Positions 1 to 13,700 of a DNA stretch of 64,000 nt are shown piece after piece (the first letter of the stretch is position 1; every line of letters begins with the position of its first letter). A model generated the notes under the pieces. The model was not told the DNA's origin, searched no databases, and saw nothing but the letters and a program-made list of their open reading frames with translations. The translations under genes and the position numbers were made by a program. Source of the DNA: Bedellia somnulentella (Eukaryota; Arthropoda; Insecta; Lepidoptera; Bedelliidae); assembly GCA_963576735.1 (NCBI GenBank), contig OY755173.1, positions 15,780,873 through 15,844,872 on the forward strand, read 5' to 3'.

Positions 1-282
1 TACCCGTGTTTTGATTGATAGTGCATTCACACGAAATGGAAGAGACTTTTTGCCAGATTCTAAGAATACACGGTCACATGACTAAGTACAACTTAACCAT
101 GTGAGTTTCATAATGTTTCCCTCACTGTTAATAACCTTGATGAAATAACCACACACATATGTCGTAAGAAAAGACACATATCGGTGTAAGGCCCACGCTG
201 GATTTGAATTTATGTCACATGCGTTTAAAAAGCGGTGGTCTTTCAGTTGGGTGCAGTTGCTCTATCAAGATTTTTTTATTAA
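1..282 (-). mobile_element. SINE-C copy, old, cut by window edge
   Basis: Diverged copy of the tRNA-headed SINE also seen at 19757, 24563 and 29690. It shares the segments with cacatgactaagtacaact, the CCCTCAC-GTTAA block and the accacacatatgtc block. The tRNA-like head lies at the high-coordinate end, so the element reads leftwards, and its LINE-like tail would lie outside the window. Confidence 0.75.
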
Positions 283-3200
283 GAAATTAGACACAGGTTT
301 AAACACATAAATGGGAAAAAGGTGCACCGGAAATGTAGGCGAATATTAAAAGTTGCAAACACCGGCACGGTCAACGTTAAGTGCTTAATTAATAAATTAA
401 TATTACATAAGGAACTGCGCCAAGGAAACTGTTAATAAAGTAATGTAAAAAATACAGTATTTCCTTGACATTGCTAATGTCTTTCTCCATTAGCATTCGA
501 CCTCTGACGACAGGACGTTGAAAGTTAAATACACTTCGAGATAAAACAAACCATTACAGCGAGGTACACTTGTTAATGTATAGTGAAAATCCATTTTAAA
601 TGAGCTGCTTTTTCACCTCTTCAAAATGTTAAAGAGCTATAAATGTAGTAAAAATCGACGGATTCGAGATTAAGCATAACATTCTTAAAGGGTAGTTTAT
701 TTTGGGAAGGTGACATTGATTAAGTAACCGCAAAAAATGGAGGAGGTTATCAATTCGCGTAAACACGCTTATTTTTTATAATTCACAAAAAGCATTAATA
801 ATGTAAGCGAAGAGTTTCTCTAGATTAATTAAATCCTTTCCATTCATGAAAACAAAAATATATGTTCAGGTAGCAAAAACCAAGAAATAAGTAATATTCA
901 TAAATACACTCCAATCTTCAATAATCCTGTGGACACTTCACTTTTAAGCGTTCAATAATGGCCAGATAAATCAGGCTGAACTATATTACTAGTAAACTAG
1001 ATAACCCAGCATTGAAGCATATTAAAAACATCAAGGTCTAAATATCCATTAGTGCGGCAACGTGGATTTCCAGCAATCAGTTTTTCTGTTGAAGTAACGA
1101 AATAAGATCGTGACGGCATCTCCACGGTCCGCTCCACAGACCTTTCACACCGAGACGCGTGACATTCTAAAGATGTCGATATTGCCGATACACGATTCAC
1201 TACATCCGATTTATTCTAGGATATTTATTGAGCCTGATAATTATTTACACAGCAATGTAGTCCTTAAAGCGCATAAGACTCCACTTGTGAAGTCGACTTC
1301 ACTTTAGTTTATCTGGCAAGGCCATACATTGGTTGCCGGGTAGCCGGTAACTGGAACGTAAGAAAAGGGGCTAAATTTTTGAGAGATGCTTGTTATTTTT
1401 TAGTTAGTTTTTGGATTTGATATTATAACATCAGCTCTGATTTAATAAAACAACTAGCTTACAGAAAACAAGTCGTCCGCTAATCTGCGCATGCGCACGA
1501 AAACATCTCAGGAAAAAGAACTTAGCTTCTAGAGGTAAGTTTTTCTTAATGTATTGAAGCCAAATCGCCATCACCTAGGCCAGTCCATTAAACCGGCGAT
1601 GGCGGTGGCACGTGGCAGTCCGCGCAACGGTTACCGCGCCACTCGCCACAGTAATTGGTGCCATTAAGATGAGTCACGCTCAGCGACGCCGGAGCACCGC
1701 CCGCCTCTTATCCGCGCTGAAATCGCTAAAACATTCATCCCGGCTTCGACGCTCTTAAATCTGATAATTGAAGAAATAATAACAACTCTGCCATGGAAAT
1801 TAAATGCCATTACTAGACAATGTACGTCGACATTCTCATAGGATTCGGTTGCGCAAATGTTGCACTTCTTTGGTAGACGTACTTTTAGTGGCAAATAGTT
1901 ATAGTCTAGTGAATTATTTCACCTACCCGTGAAGTTGTTTAAATGTAGTAAGTTTTTTCCGAAAATACGAAACGAAAAATAGAGCATCAGTTATAAAAAC
2001 ATAATTTGAGAGTGGATTAATATAAGAAAGGGTATAAAGAAGCAGAGAAAGCTTGGTTTCCGCGTCGCGCGCCGCTCGCTCGCCTAATGACGGCCACAGA
2101 CGCTACTGCAGCCGGCGACGCGGCCAGCGGCTGACATCACGCGGCTAATTAGCAGTCAGTCGCCCGTTCCGATTGTGGAGTGACAAAGCGTTGCGTTTCG
2201 CAGGAAGTCAAACTTACATCATCTACATACTGCGCTCATGTCCACCATTGTCACCCAAAACGGGCAACTTATTTTAACTATTCAAAATTACAAACACTGT
2301 CTAGACAAGCGACGGCATTACTTAAGAATACACAAATTGAAGTACCGAAATAACAACGTCAGGAGCTAGATATAATGAGTGTCTGCGTTGTGTCAAGATT
2401 CTATCGAAACATGAGGGGACATTGACATATTGCACGTTGCGTTGATAGTGCATTGAGTCGTATTGACGGCACAAATAAATTAGACGTGTCTTTATTTTTA
2501 GTCGAAAAACGCGTTAAGCGAGTTCCTGAAAATACATACGATGACTTCACCGAAAAAAATGGCAAAATTGCTGAAGTATAGCGGCGACCGACAAATGACA
2601 TCACCCCCAATAACGTATGCAGACTGACACGCGACAGACTACTAAATTAAGCTGATCCTGCGTCGTGACAGCCGAGTTACAGCCATACAGCATGAAACAA
2701 TACTCCAAATTAGAAGCAAGCTGCACGCTCCACATATGTTAGGAGACCACCACCTCAAATTATGTAAATAAACCTGGGACATGCATGCTTATAAATATTC
2801 ATGGGATTCTTGACGAGAAGAGACATAGTGAATACTCTTTACGTGCAGTGCAAACTCTTTGCTTACACATGCTAGACTCACGAATATTCTAATACTTGAT
2901 ATGACGGAGGTGTGATATTTGAATGCATATTCAGAATTGTCAAGCATATACTTATAACATGGATGTTACATACTTTATACTAGACTGTTTCTTGTGGATG
3001 GAAATAAATGTTCCTCGCAAGGAAAATAATATGCTACCAAATAAATAAGTTGCCACTGATTTGATATTGCGATGAAACTTCATTCCATAGTAGCTATTCT
3101 AGGAACTATAAAAAAGATAGCGAACAATACCTTACAAGCGATTAGTCACGCCTTTGGTGTCATTAGATTTAGAGGTAACAAAAACGCTGCGAATTTTAAA

Positions 3201-4071
3201 ATCTAGCCATGAAAATGATTAAAATTTGTTACGGTTGTGATTAAAAGTAATAATTAATACCATAAATTTTCTCTTTTAACACATAGACGTAATAATACGG
3301 CGTCTATCACAATTCATATCGTTCATCAACCAAAAAGCAAAAGGCTTTTCAATAGTTTATAGATTCGACCCAACAAATTCGTGGCATTTAAAGCGTGTAC
3401 GATAAAATCAATGTTAAGACTATTGTCTGTGAAACTCGAACATTGTATCGTATCTTTCACAACAATCAATACAATCTAGACTCTAATGAACTCGATTACA
3501 GAATCAACATCACATCCTAATGATATTCAATTCGGTACGTCTTGTAGTAACTGATAGATAGCTGTGTCCGTCCATTTATCTTTGAATGACCACTGAACAG
3601 CTCTTGAGGATGTATCGAAGCAAAACATACAATATAGAATATCTTAACGAGTAGCTGCACTCAAGTAATAATTAATGTGTGATTGTGCTACTTCGCTGCG
3701 AGTGCTTACTAAGAGGTTTTTAAAGCGCTGAATTGAAACGGCATTTCGACATGATTGGGAACGGAACTCAGAAGATACAGTTAAACCCGACAGTCATTTG
3801 GCTTCGTATTAGGGGACGATGCCTCACGTATAAAGTCCCCTTTATTTTCAGGGAATGGACGTGAATGCAATGCACAATAAGGAGGGAGTTTCTTCCGTCA
3901 ATATAAACAAAACTAAGAAAGCCATGACGTTGTACGTTCGCCGATTAAAGAATAGCTAATGAATTGATCGCGGGCACATAAATTATACGGGTAGTGCATG
4001 CACTTGTGCGCTCTTCTAGTTTCATTATGTTGCGCTGATTTACGACCAACAGATAGCTCTTTCAATTACAT
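283..4071. other. Anonymous AT-rich DNA
   Basis: No gene, splice-bounded exon or transposon recognised on either strand. Two short GC-rich patches (about 1590-1700 and 2055-2180) stand out and could be regulatory, but neither holds a convincing reading frame. Confidence 0.4.
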
Positions 4072-4082
4072 TGTCTATGAAT

Positions 4083-4463
4083 GATGTGAGGAATGATGTG
4101 ATTCGTGAAAGGTGTGGTGTAAAAGATGATATTGTAAGAAAGATAGAAAAAGGAATGTTGAGATGGTTTGGGCACATAGAGAGGATGGATGACAGTAAAT
4201 TGGTGAAAGAGATATATAGAGCCAATGTGGAAGGTAATGTTAGTAGAGGACGACCTCGGAGGACACATTTGGATCAAATAGAAAATGTGCTCAAAAAGGC
4301 AGGTGTCCGCAGTATGAAGAATAAAAGAGCATGTATGAAAAGATTGATGGATGTAAACGAAGCCAGAGAGGTTTGCCAGGATCGTACAAAGTGGCGATCG
4401 ATAGTCTCTGCCTACCCCAATGGGAACTAACGGCGTGAGAATATGTATGTATGTATGTATGTA
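4083..4463 (+). mobile_element. RTE LINE, 5'-truncated 3' copy
   Basis: Only the last 110 or so codons of the RTE ORF remain, ending in YPNGN and a stop, then an (ATGT)n tail. It is nearly identical to the same region of the 5101-7123 copy, so the insertion is young. An 11-bp target site duplication, TGTCTATGAAT, flanks it (4072-4082 and 4464-4474). The reading frame appears to begin at an ATG in the flanking duplication, so that start is fortuitous. Confidence 0.9.
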
Positions 4464-4474
4464 TGTCTATGAAT

Positions 4475-5091
4475 ATTGATATAGGAGCTGTAGAATTGTA
4501 ATTTACAGATTATAAAAAGGCCTGGCCATTTCTTCACTAAACAATATTATATCAAACCGAATAATCCATTTAAAAAAACGTGTTCACAGTAGTAATCGTA
4601 TAATTTATATACTAGCGAAATTATCAAAAGTGGTGTAAGTCTTAGTGTTTTGAGGATATTGACATTATTTTCTGTATGTTTATTGGACATTCTCTCTAGA
4701 CAGAGAATAAAGTTAGCTTGATGCAATACGTAATTAGCGTTCACTGTCGGTTATGATTATGAACAATAATTAAATTAGAAATAACGAAAGCGTTTCATGA
4801 AAACTTTCTACTGCTCATTAACATATTTGAGTTTGGTATCGTAGTGGCTCGCGTGACGACTACAATTTAGTTTCGGGTGCATACCTGCGTCGGATGTTAC
4901 ATGAGATGCTCATAATGCTGGGACTCAATACTGCATCGTCTAATACATTAACTTCGTCTATTATAATGATATCTGCCTCTTCGTGACAAGTTATAGTAAC
5001 TTTACTATTGTTATTATCTTTAATGTAGATAATAACAATATCAAAATTATTTAAACGAGCTGGACATCCAATATAATAAATTTGAAATGAT
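4475..5091. other. Anonymous spacer
   Basis: About 0.6 kb between two RTE insertions; nothing recognised. Confidence 0.4.
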
Positions 5092-5100
5092 TTTATTCTT

Positions 5101-7123
5101 GGAGATAAGAAGAAAGCTTGGTTAGATTTACTAGCGATTAAAGCTAGTAAACGAATGGATGCGAGAGTAACAGATGATGTAGTGAAGAATAGTGAAGATG
5201 AATATAAGAGAGTTAAGAATGAGGATAAGAAGAAAATAGAAAAGAAAAAGCGTGATCTGATAGAATGGTGTGAGAGGAAACTCTCCGATAATTTCCGGAA
5301 TAACCAAAAGTTGTTCCGGAAATATATCCGGAAAGAAAAGGGAGTTTCCCAAAACACGAGAGTGAATGTTGTGAGAGATGAACAGGGTGAATTGGCGACG
5401 GATGAAAGTAGCATAAGACGAGTATGGAAGAACTATTTTGAGGGACTCTTTGAAAAAGAGGATACATCCATTTCTTCGCCAATCGGCAGTAATGTTGATT
5501 GGAACGACGTTATGGGTGACTTTAGTGACAGTGAGATCAGTATGGAAGAAATAATGAAAGCAATGAAAAGTATGAAACTAGGGAAAGCGGCAGGGTATGA
5601 CAGGATAAACACTGAAATGCTGAGGGCTGGTAAAGGGGTGGTGGCTTCCTGGTTGTACTTCCTTTTCCAAAAATGCTGGTCGAGTGGCAAAGTGCCACAA
5701 GATTGGTGCAAAGCGGTAATTGTGCCTTTATATAAAGGAAAGGGGTCACACCAGGAGGCTAGAAACTACCGTGGAATTAGCCTACTCAGCATTGTCGGTA
5801 AATTGTATGCAAAGGTTTTGATTGAAAGAGTGATGAATGAAACGGAAGATAAAATTTGGGATGTGCAAGCAGGATTTAGAAAGGGAATGGGATGTATGGA
5901 CCAAATCTTCTCTTTAAGGAGCATCACCGAAAAGTTCTTAGCTAAGAACCGAAAGGTGTATTGCTCCTTCATTGATTTAGAGAAGGCGTATGATAGGGTG
6001 GTAAGAAAGTGTTTATGGGAGGTGTTATCCAAGTTCGGTTTGGGGAGTCGACTTATACGTGCACTGGTATCACTCTATGAGGATTCCAGTGCATGTGTGA
6101 GAGTAAACGGGGAAAATACTGACTGGTTCGGGATCTCTCGGGGTGTCCGACAGGGTTGTGTAGCTTCCCCGTGGCTCTTCAATTTGTTCATGGATGACTG
6201 TTTAACAGAGTTGCGTGAAAGTGATTATGGATTGAGAATGGGTGGATTCATCATTAAATGCCTCTTATATGCCGACGATCAAGTGCTACTTGCATCATCG
6301 GTGGAAGAGCTGCAAGAGATGATGAATATTGCATGTGCGTCTTTTGAGAAAAAGGGAATGAGGGTGAATGTGGATAAAACAAAAACTATGGTTTTTGAGA
6401 GAGAGGTGAATATGACCGAATGCGTGATTGAGATTAATGGTAAGAAAGTGGAACAAGTGAAAGAGTTTGTATATTTGGGAAGTTTGTTTACTAGGGATGG
6501 AAAGTGTGATGAAGATATCGAGAGAAGAGTGAAAAAGGGTAATGCGGTAAATGGAGCACTGGATAGTCTAATGTCTAGTCAGTCGGTGTCTGCAAAGGCC
6601 CGAATGGCTGTGCATGATGCTGTCCTCGTTCCTACGCTTATGTATGGCAGTGAATGTTGGGTGTGGCAGAAGAAGCATGAAAGTAGAGTGAATGCAGTAG
6701 AAATGAGATCCCTCAGAAAAGTGTGTAATGTAAGGTTATGTGATCGTGTGAGGAATGATGTGATTCGTGAAAGGTGTGGTGTAAAAGATGATATTGTAAG
6801 AAAGATAGAAAAAGGAATGTTGAGATGGTTTGAGCACATAGAGAGGATGGATGACAGTAAATTGGTGAAAGAGATATATAGAGCCAATGTGGAAGGTAAT
6901 GTTAGTAGAGGACGACCTCGGAGGACACATTTGGATCAAATAGAACATGTGCTCAAAAAGGCAGGTGTCCGCAGTATGAAGAATAAAAGAGCATGTATGA
7001 AAAGATTGATGGATGTAAACGAAGCCAGAGAGGTTTGCCAGGATCGTACAAAGTGGCGATCGATAGTCTCTGCCTACCCCAATGGGAACTAACGGCGTGA
7101 GAATATGTATGTATGTATGTATG
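5101..7123 (+). mobile_element. RTE-clade LINE, 5'-truncated, ORF open
   Basis: Non-LTR retrotransposon carrying the reverse transcriptase and C-terminal part of an RTE-type ORF. The 5' end lies just after a 9-bp duplication TTTATTCTT (5092-5100), repeated at 7124-7132 after the (ATGT)n tail, so both ends are placed. RTE elements normally begin with an apurinic endonuclease domain; it is absent, as expected from 5' truncation during target-primed reverse transcription. The 3' untranslated region is only about 30 bp, typical of the clade. It is the reference copy for at least a dozen fragments in the window. Confidence 0.9.
5155..7092 (+). CDS. RTE reverse transcriptase, lacks endonuclease
   Basis: Reverse transcriptase that would copy LINE RNA at nicked chromosomal DNA. 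From the first Met, 645 residues are open. Visible motifs: NYRGISLL near residue 205, AGFRKGMG near 240, FIDLEKAYD with the first catalytic Asp at about 274, GVRQGC near 330, YADD at 372-375 with the paired catalytic Asps, and DKTKTMVF after it. The C-terminal 150 residues are the Cys/His-containing tail typical of insect RTEs, ending YPNGN. The frame continues upstream of this Met to the insertion point at 5101 without another Met, so the start is that of a truncated protein. The RT domain has no stop or frameshift, unlike the copy at 58910. Without the N-terminal nuclease it is probably not self-sufficient. Confidence 0.85.
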   Translation: MDARVTDDVVKNSEDEYKRVKNEDKKKIEKKKRDLIEWCERKLSDNFRNNQKLFRKYIRKEKGVSQNTRVNVVRDEQGELATDESSIRRVWKNYFEGLFEKEDTSISSPIGSNVDWNDVMGDFSDSEISMEEIMKAMKSMKLGKAAGYDRINTEMLRAGKGVVASWLYFLFQKCWSSGKVPQDWCKAVIVPLYKGKGSHQEARNYRGISLLSIVGKLYAKVLIERVMNETEDKIWDVQAGFRKGMGCMDQIFSLRSITEKFLAKNRKVYCSFIDLEKAYDRVVRKCLWEVLSKFGLGSRLIRALVSLYEDSSACVRVNGENTDWFGISRGVRQGCVASPWLFNLFMDDCLTELRESDYGLRMGGFIIKCLLYADDQVLLASSVEELQEMMNIACASFEKKGMRVNVDKTKTMVFEREVNMTECVIEINGKKVEQVKEFVYLGSLFTRDGKCDEDIERRVKKGNAVNGALDSLMSSQSVSAKARMAVHDAVLVPTLMYGSECWVWQKKHESRVNAVEMRSLRKVCNVRLCDRVRNDVIRERCGVKDDIVRKIEKGMLRWFEHIERMDDSKLVKEIYRANVEGNVSRGRPRRTHLDQIEHVLKKAGVRSMKNKRACMKRLMDVNEAREVCQDRTKWRSIVSAYPNGN

Positions 7124-8524
7124 TTTATTCTTTCACTATAAGAATCTTAAGTACAGGCATATACGTAAAAAGTACAAGTGCAAAGCATTAACATATAAAA
7201 AATTGCGACTTTGTTCAGATATTACTCTCGTTTTGATACCGAAATAACTGATACAATGTAAAACAATCGAGCATTTTTTGTTATGGGTTGGGCGGCGTTT
7301 AATGTGTTAAATAACTTTAGATCAAGAGGAGAAATACTACCAGTGCAAAAACCCTTGTCAAATTTCATACAAAAAAAAACAACACAACCAGCAATCTACG
7401 ACAAAACCTATTGCATAAGGAATTAACGCGTGATAATTATAGGATCCATAAAGGTTCATTGTTGACAAACAAACTAAGAACTGTCATTGATTAGAAATTA
7501 TTCTAATTCTCTCTTGTTAACCGGTTAATCTATAATTTGGTGTACCAATAAGGTGATTTAAATATGTATCTTTTTTCTTATCAAAATCTTTTTAAATCTC
7601 ATAAGATAAATCCTAAAAATCTTACACAACACGTTTCCAAAACCAAAATGAAAACAACTGAAAGTAAATAGCAATGCAATATCGATTTCGCTACATAATA
7701 TATTAAGGTGTGTTTCACGTATAAGGTTTTCTGCATTATCCCTTGCCTGGGGAGAATGTCGTGCCATTTATTAACGGTGTATTAGGTCCCATGAGAAATC
7801 GGCAGTCAGGTGGGGTGTTTTACTATCACCACAGTGCGAGCAAAAACAAACACCTCAGGTAAATCGCGTAAATTCACATTCCCCGTTTTTACATAAACCA
7901 TCCTGTAAGAAAGGGAAGGGAAGCAATATCCATAAATTGAGTCGGTTATTAAGAAAACGCAATGAACTTTTAAAAGCGCTGGAGAACTTTGCAGCACTGT
8001 TGGAATTTTATTTACGAGAGTTCATGTTAAGATATTTATTAGTTTCTTTTTGTACGGAGAATGTTTCCTTTTATTTTATGTACCTAATAAATATCCAATG
8101 ACTTTAACTTTTAAATGGAGATTTCAAAATATTATTCCTAACTTACTGCCTAACTTAAACAGTATATCGCAGTTAAAAAGAAAATAATATTCATACATTC
8201 GACTCACTTATTTTTTTTTATTCAATTTAGACAAGCAACAAAAAAAATTGCCTCTGTGATACGAAATGAGATGAGAAAAGACACGAAAGAGGTAGATTAG
8301 ACGACCTAATGTAACGAGCAATGAAATCAATCCCATCCTCGCAACTACAATTGAGTACTCTCCATAGCTACCTTTTGGGATTAGAAATACTTCAAACTAA
8401 AGAACTTTATGCTAGTGCGTGTGTTATTTAGTTTTGGAAACTAATTAGAAATAGTATTACATGTTAATGATGATGTAGATGCGAGCAGTCAGAGGGTCGC
8501 TAGAGGTGAATGACCTAACATTAG

Positions 8525-8560
8525 TGACGTCACCCGCCTTACAGCTGTCCTCTGACGTCA
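8525..8560. promoter_or_regulatory. Paired CRE-like sites
   Basis: Two perfect TGACGTCA palindromes at 8525-8532 and 8553-8560, 20 bp apart and outside any recognised repeat. TGACGTCA is the established CREB/ATF site. Function here is only inferred. Confidence 0.3.
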
Positions 8561-10059
8561 TTTTGTAAAAATATCAAACGAAAACCTCCCTTAATTCATA
8601 TCTCCTTAGAATCAACAATGGAAAGTTTCACCATCGCTCTCGACATATGTTTCAACATCCTATCGCTGGATGTGTTGTTTTGTTTCAGATTAAGATATTT
8701 TGATATGAGAAAAATAATAACTTATACGATTCAAGATATCATAATAAGGCACTCCCAACATTTTCAACATCTGTTGCTTCGCCTTCTTCGTGTAATCTCA
8801 AAAACAAAATAAGAAAAACTTGTACGTAATTTTGAACCATAATGGTAATAGAATAAAAAGAACCAAATTTTGATTCGTCAGAATCTATCACAAGTCGGCA
8901 TATCACATCTGAAGCAATCTAATTGTCTCTTTTGTTAAAGGAAACGCATCGACCGGACAGCTAGCTACTTGGAAAGTACCGTAGAAAAAACGGGATCGCC
9001 CCATCTCATCATAGAACGAAATGCGGCGGGCAATTTACCAGCGGATAGCCGTGCTTTCAAATAACATATGAAAGAGATTGTTCTGTGGGAACGTTCTAGA
9101 AATTTCAGTAGTTATTAGCATCTCTTGCGCCAGATTCGTCAGCGATAGTCTAGACAATAGCGGGGATGTCTGTATCAGAGTATTCACAATGCGCCGGTTT
9201 CCACACATCGCTAAAAGTTAGCAACCTGTTCCGATTAGCGAGTATTCGCACACGATACAGCTTTACAGCTCCCCCATGCTCCGCGGTGTCGGCGGTGACT
9301 CATACATGACTAATACCGAATTTTTTGCTGTACTTGCCACTGGATTGAAATTAATAGGCTTTATTAAAAGTTAGAATGAGTAATACACAGCAAAAAATAT
9401 TATTACTTGCAACGAAATATGTATGAAAAGTATTCATAGAATGTTGCCGCTGCTATTAATAATATTAATGGTGAGTATGACATACCTGAAATATAGTTAC
9501 TTGCTTTATACTACGTTACGTTTTCTTTGATATTTTCTATATATAATGCTAATTTTTTACTACTTATGTCTATAAATATATTATCCCAACCGGTATCCTC
9601 CGGAGACCGGTGTGCAATTATCGTATTAATTCTGTCACTAAGCCAATAATATTTAATAAAGGAGTACGATCAATCGAGAGTATTTACGAAGCAAGTAAGA
9701 ATACTAAAGAAAGTTCACTTGAAATATTTAATTGACAAAATTAAATATATGTATAGTTCACTCTATATAAATAAAAGCATTCTTTATATCAAGAGAGTGG
9801 CATCAGGTCCCAAATAAAAATTTCGTCAAGTTAAAAGTTAAATTGAAAATATGTACTATATATATAATAAGGTAATTTAAATTACATTCAATCAGTTGCA
9901 GGAAAACTGTTTCATAAAAAACAACAAATCAATCCTGAAAACCCGTAAATCTAGCGGTCCCCGTACCGTAGTGGTGTATTAGGGGAAAATCGTGGTCACA
10001 TATCCACTTTCCACGAATCACACACTGAACACTGATAACCCGACAATACACCAGCACGG

Positions 10060-10240
10060 TGAAGGTCCACACTCACATGTGTCGGCACGGCGGGAAGGTA
10101 GTCGGGCTCACGTGGCGGTGGTTCGCGCTGGCCGCTCGCTGGGCCGGTGTCTCGAGGACTGGCGCTGCAGAGCGACGCACCCGCGCGAGACACCCTGCCC
10201 CACGCCCCCGCCGCCCCGCGCGCCCTCCACTTCTTATTTT
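10060..10240. promoter_or_regulatory. CpG-rich island, possible promoter
   Basis: A sharply GC- and CpG-rich patch in AT-rich surroundings. On the minus strand two TCAGT motifs, the arthropod initiator consensus, lie just beyond its left edge (near 10030-10045), as expected for a leftward transcription start. Short frames on both strands show low-complexity Arg/Pro/Ala content and no domain. It could equally be a non-coding first exon. Confidence 0.25.
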
Positions 10241-10664
10241 ATACCACTAACTAGGTACTCTACCACTTGAAAAGCCTAAGTATTGCTGAGATTGCCAGGT
10301 TTCTAAAGGGTTGAAGATTATTATGTCTTCTGTTGCAAATGGAAAGTTCGGTGGTTTGTTATTCAAGCGGAATCATTGATCTGGACATGTATGGGACATG
10401 ACAATTGTATTAGGCGAAGTCAATAAGATAAAGCGTTTAATATGGTGCTCCGATGAAAAATCAATAGTCAATAGATATCTGCATCTGTTTATTGCCATTT
10501 ACTCAGGTTACTCTTTAATGAAGTAAAAGATGAACCCTGCGCTGCGATCAAAAGCTATACGAGAACACTATAAAAAACGAACGACACGTATGCCGAGCCT
10601 AGCCAATATAAATATGAATAACAAGAAATAACAATAAGTACATATCGGTTATATAAATGTTTGC

Positions 10665-10760
10665 CGAGTGGCGGGTATGGCGGCGAGGACGGCTGCAGCG
10701 GCGGCCGTCGACCTCCCACGCTCGACCGCGCCGCGCCGCCTCGCCGAAACTTCGCACTTC
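10665..10760. other. GC-rich patch
   Basis: Second CpG-rich stretch about 0.5 kb from the first. A frame of 63 codons from 10668 is Ala/Arg-rich without motifs. It may belong to the same regulatory region. Confidence 0.2.
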
Positions 10761-13700
10761 ACTTTTCCACTACAATCCACAACTCAGCGATTCTTAATCC
10801 GTGAAATTGCCGCAAAACTGATGCAACCGCCATCCAATCCTACTTCCCCGTTCATTTAATGCCGATCACCGGCTGTCAACCATTCTGATACACTACAATT
10901 GAAGAGTTTGCGGCAATTTGTATTCGAGATTTTGCTATCTGTAATTCTAATGCAATCGGAATATAATTTCGTGTCCGGGAAGTTTACTCAAGTTATTCTT
11001 AAGCCTTTTTCTTAGCGAGAATGGTATCGCTATTGCGTAAACCCCTATAACTGTATCCAACGTACTGACCAATCTTTCTGTCCTATCAAGTGAGTTAAGT
11101 GTAAAATCACAACTATATTGCGGGTTTGACGTGCGAAATAGGCATAGCCTGCTTGCGGTAGCAACAAGCGAATCAGAAAAAAGAGAGAAGGCGGAGAAGT
11201 CTCGGCCATCGACAATTATCGCTGGGATTTGAACAAGTGCGATAATGAAAAGGCGCACACAATTAATATTATCGAGATAAAATTCAAATGTGTAACGTAC
11301 TAATTAAAAATAAACGTAAGATAAATAGACTGTATTGGATACAGAGCAAATAGCAAGCATTTCTCAGCAAGTAAAAGTTAACATCGACAAGTGAATTCAT
11401 ATTTGCAATTCTTGCCTCTGCGACCAATAAATCCCGAGATTATTCTGACCGGTGAATTATCACTGAAGAATTAATAGCATTGGATATCAGTGTTATTTTT
11501 TACAGACGTTACAGAGTTTCTGGTTGGGAAGTTCAGTATTCTGAGGCCTTTAATATAAGCAGCAAATAAAAATTAGCCGAAGACAATGGAAACATTATGA
11601 GGAGCCGGATAAGGCAGTGTATGTTTCAACGAGTCCATGCTGAATCCTAATGGACCTAACACTCTATCACTCGACTTGTCTTGCGTATCCGCACCTTCAC
11701 AGCAACAAAATATATTGTGACTTTCCTATTGATAAGGTATTATTTTAGTTTATGATTGTTTACTAGAGCAGTGATTATTAAATAGACATGTGCACGAGAT
11801 TGACCGGAACGAATTCTAATTCAGACACATTTAGCGGCACGGATGTCACGAACCAAGATCGATAACATCTGATGCCAATTATGGATCCATTACTCACACT
11901 TCGATTCAAAATTGAAATTTAATTGATTTATTATTCTATTAGAATTTTATTACCGCGCATTCAATACATACTTGTCATTGAAATTCGTAGAAGAGGAAGG
12001 ACTATGTTATTGTATGATCGATTATATTCGCGCTCAGCTATAACATAACCTAACATGGCCGTTAGACACATGAACTTAGCTGCTATAATTATCTGCGCCT
12101 CGAGTCCATTTAGACTGATCCATTTTGTGAGTAATCTTTTTTGTAGTTATAATTTTACGAGGCCACGTTTAGACGAAATTTGCGCGGTGAACGACCTCAA
12201 GCGCTAGCAAAAACAACGCGTTCTTTTGTAAGCGGAGAGTGCGTTGCACGAAGCTGCACTATCATTTACACTCACCTTTTCATGAATGCCTTCTAACATA
12301 TCAAAACCTCTATTGAAAACATCGGCGGCTTAGCAAAAATTTGATGATGTTAGGGATTAACGGCCAATGACTTATCCATTGAAACAGAAATATCCTTAAA
12401 TAATCTCTAATTCATGTTTAAAAAACTTAATTCTTTCATGTGTCATATGAACGCAGCACAGTACATACATCGCCGACGCCGCCCAAAACAAACATGAATC
12501 AGCAAACGAGCACTCAACAAACAGAAACAAGCTCGAAATTGACAATACAAAGCCGTCATGCAAAATTTATTGGACAGAAACAGAGTATCAACTGCGGCTG
12601 CGGGTTGGGTAAAAAAAAAGGTTATGGAAATAATAAATACTGTTACTTTATTCAAAGCACTGAATAGCTAGAGGAATACGTGACTCAACTCGCTGTGAAG
12701 CCATTGGCCAGCCCATCAATCAGCTATATTAGATCACGAGATAGCCTTTTACCTGAATTATTGCTTCCTGAACATGTAATACAGAAATGAAATAGTTTTA
12801 CTATAAATTAATACTTTATAACGGCTAACTTGAAGTGAAGCATTAAATGTCCTTCGTTGCATAAGTCTAGAATGCAATTTAAATGTCTGCCTACGAGATA
12901 ATTGCTTAATTAACTGACCAGTATTTGAATTGTCCAAATTACAAAATTGATACAACAAAGAGCTCCTCTACTAGTCACACTGTTATGTTTCGAAGTAATG
13001 CATCATTTGGTTAAACCGTCAGTGTGAATTTAATTAGTCCCACAGTAATTGAGCATCGTGGCGGAAGGTGCTTCACCATGTCGATGAACCCCGATAAACT
13101 TTTATTAATTAGAGGAACACTGTTCGGCGTTACCGCATCGTGATAACATGATCTACATCCAATCAATTTCCCGAGCCAAGGAAATCAGCACGTCAGCTAT
13201 AAATAGTTTTCATTAATTAAATATGCATGCATGTTAGCATAGTCGAATTGTTCAATACTAATCTAATATATATTAATACTTAATATTAGAATAATTGAAT
13301 ATAGAACTACTTTTCTGAGATACTTATTTAAGATGTGTAGGCAAATCCTGTCCAGTAAATAAATAATGTGAACTAGCGTCAATAAATTTCTAAGCTGTTT
13401 AGGTAAGGAGTGACAGCGTCCTGCAGATAATATGACGTTTTGAAATGTAACAAGTCCTCAGAGGTGGTCGCGGCTATCTGATGATAAATGCATTATTTAT
13501 GTCCAGAGCTGAGGGGATTCTAGTTGAGATCGCACCAGCCATGTTAGCAGGACATTTGTATTGATAACTTGTAACGGCACCACGATTGGAGGGTCAAATT
13601 TACAAGTCATGTTTAAGCTCACTAATAGCAATTCAAGACGTTGCGTTGTATGGATTTGGAACTGTTGCAGGCCAATAACAAAAAAATATTTTAGACGATC

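Noticed and set aside
6579..6887. Antisense frames over RTE copies (also at 4040, 40752, 59366)
   Set aside because: They are complements of the reverse transcriptase ORF, repeated wherever the LINE occurs.
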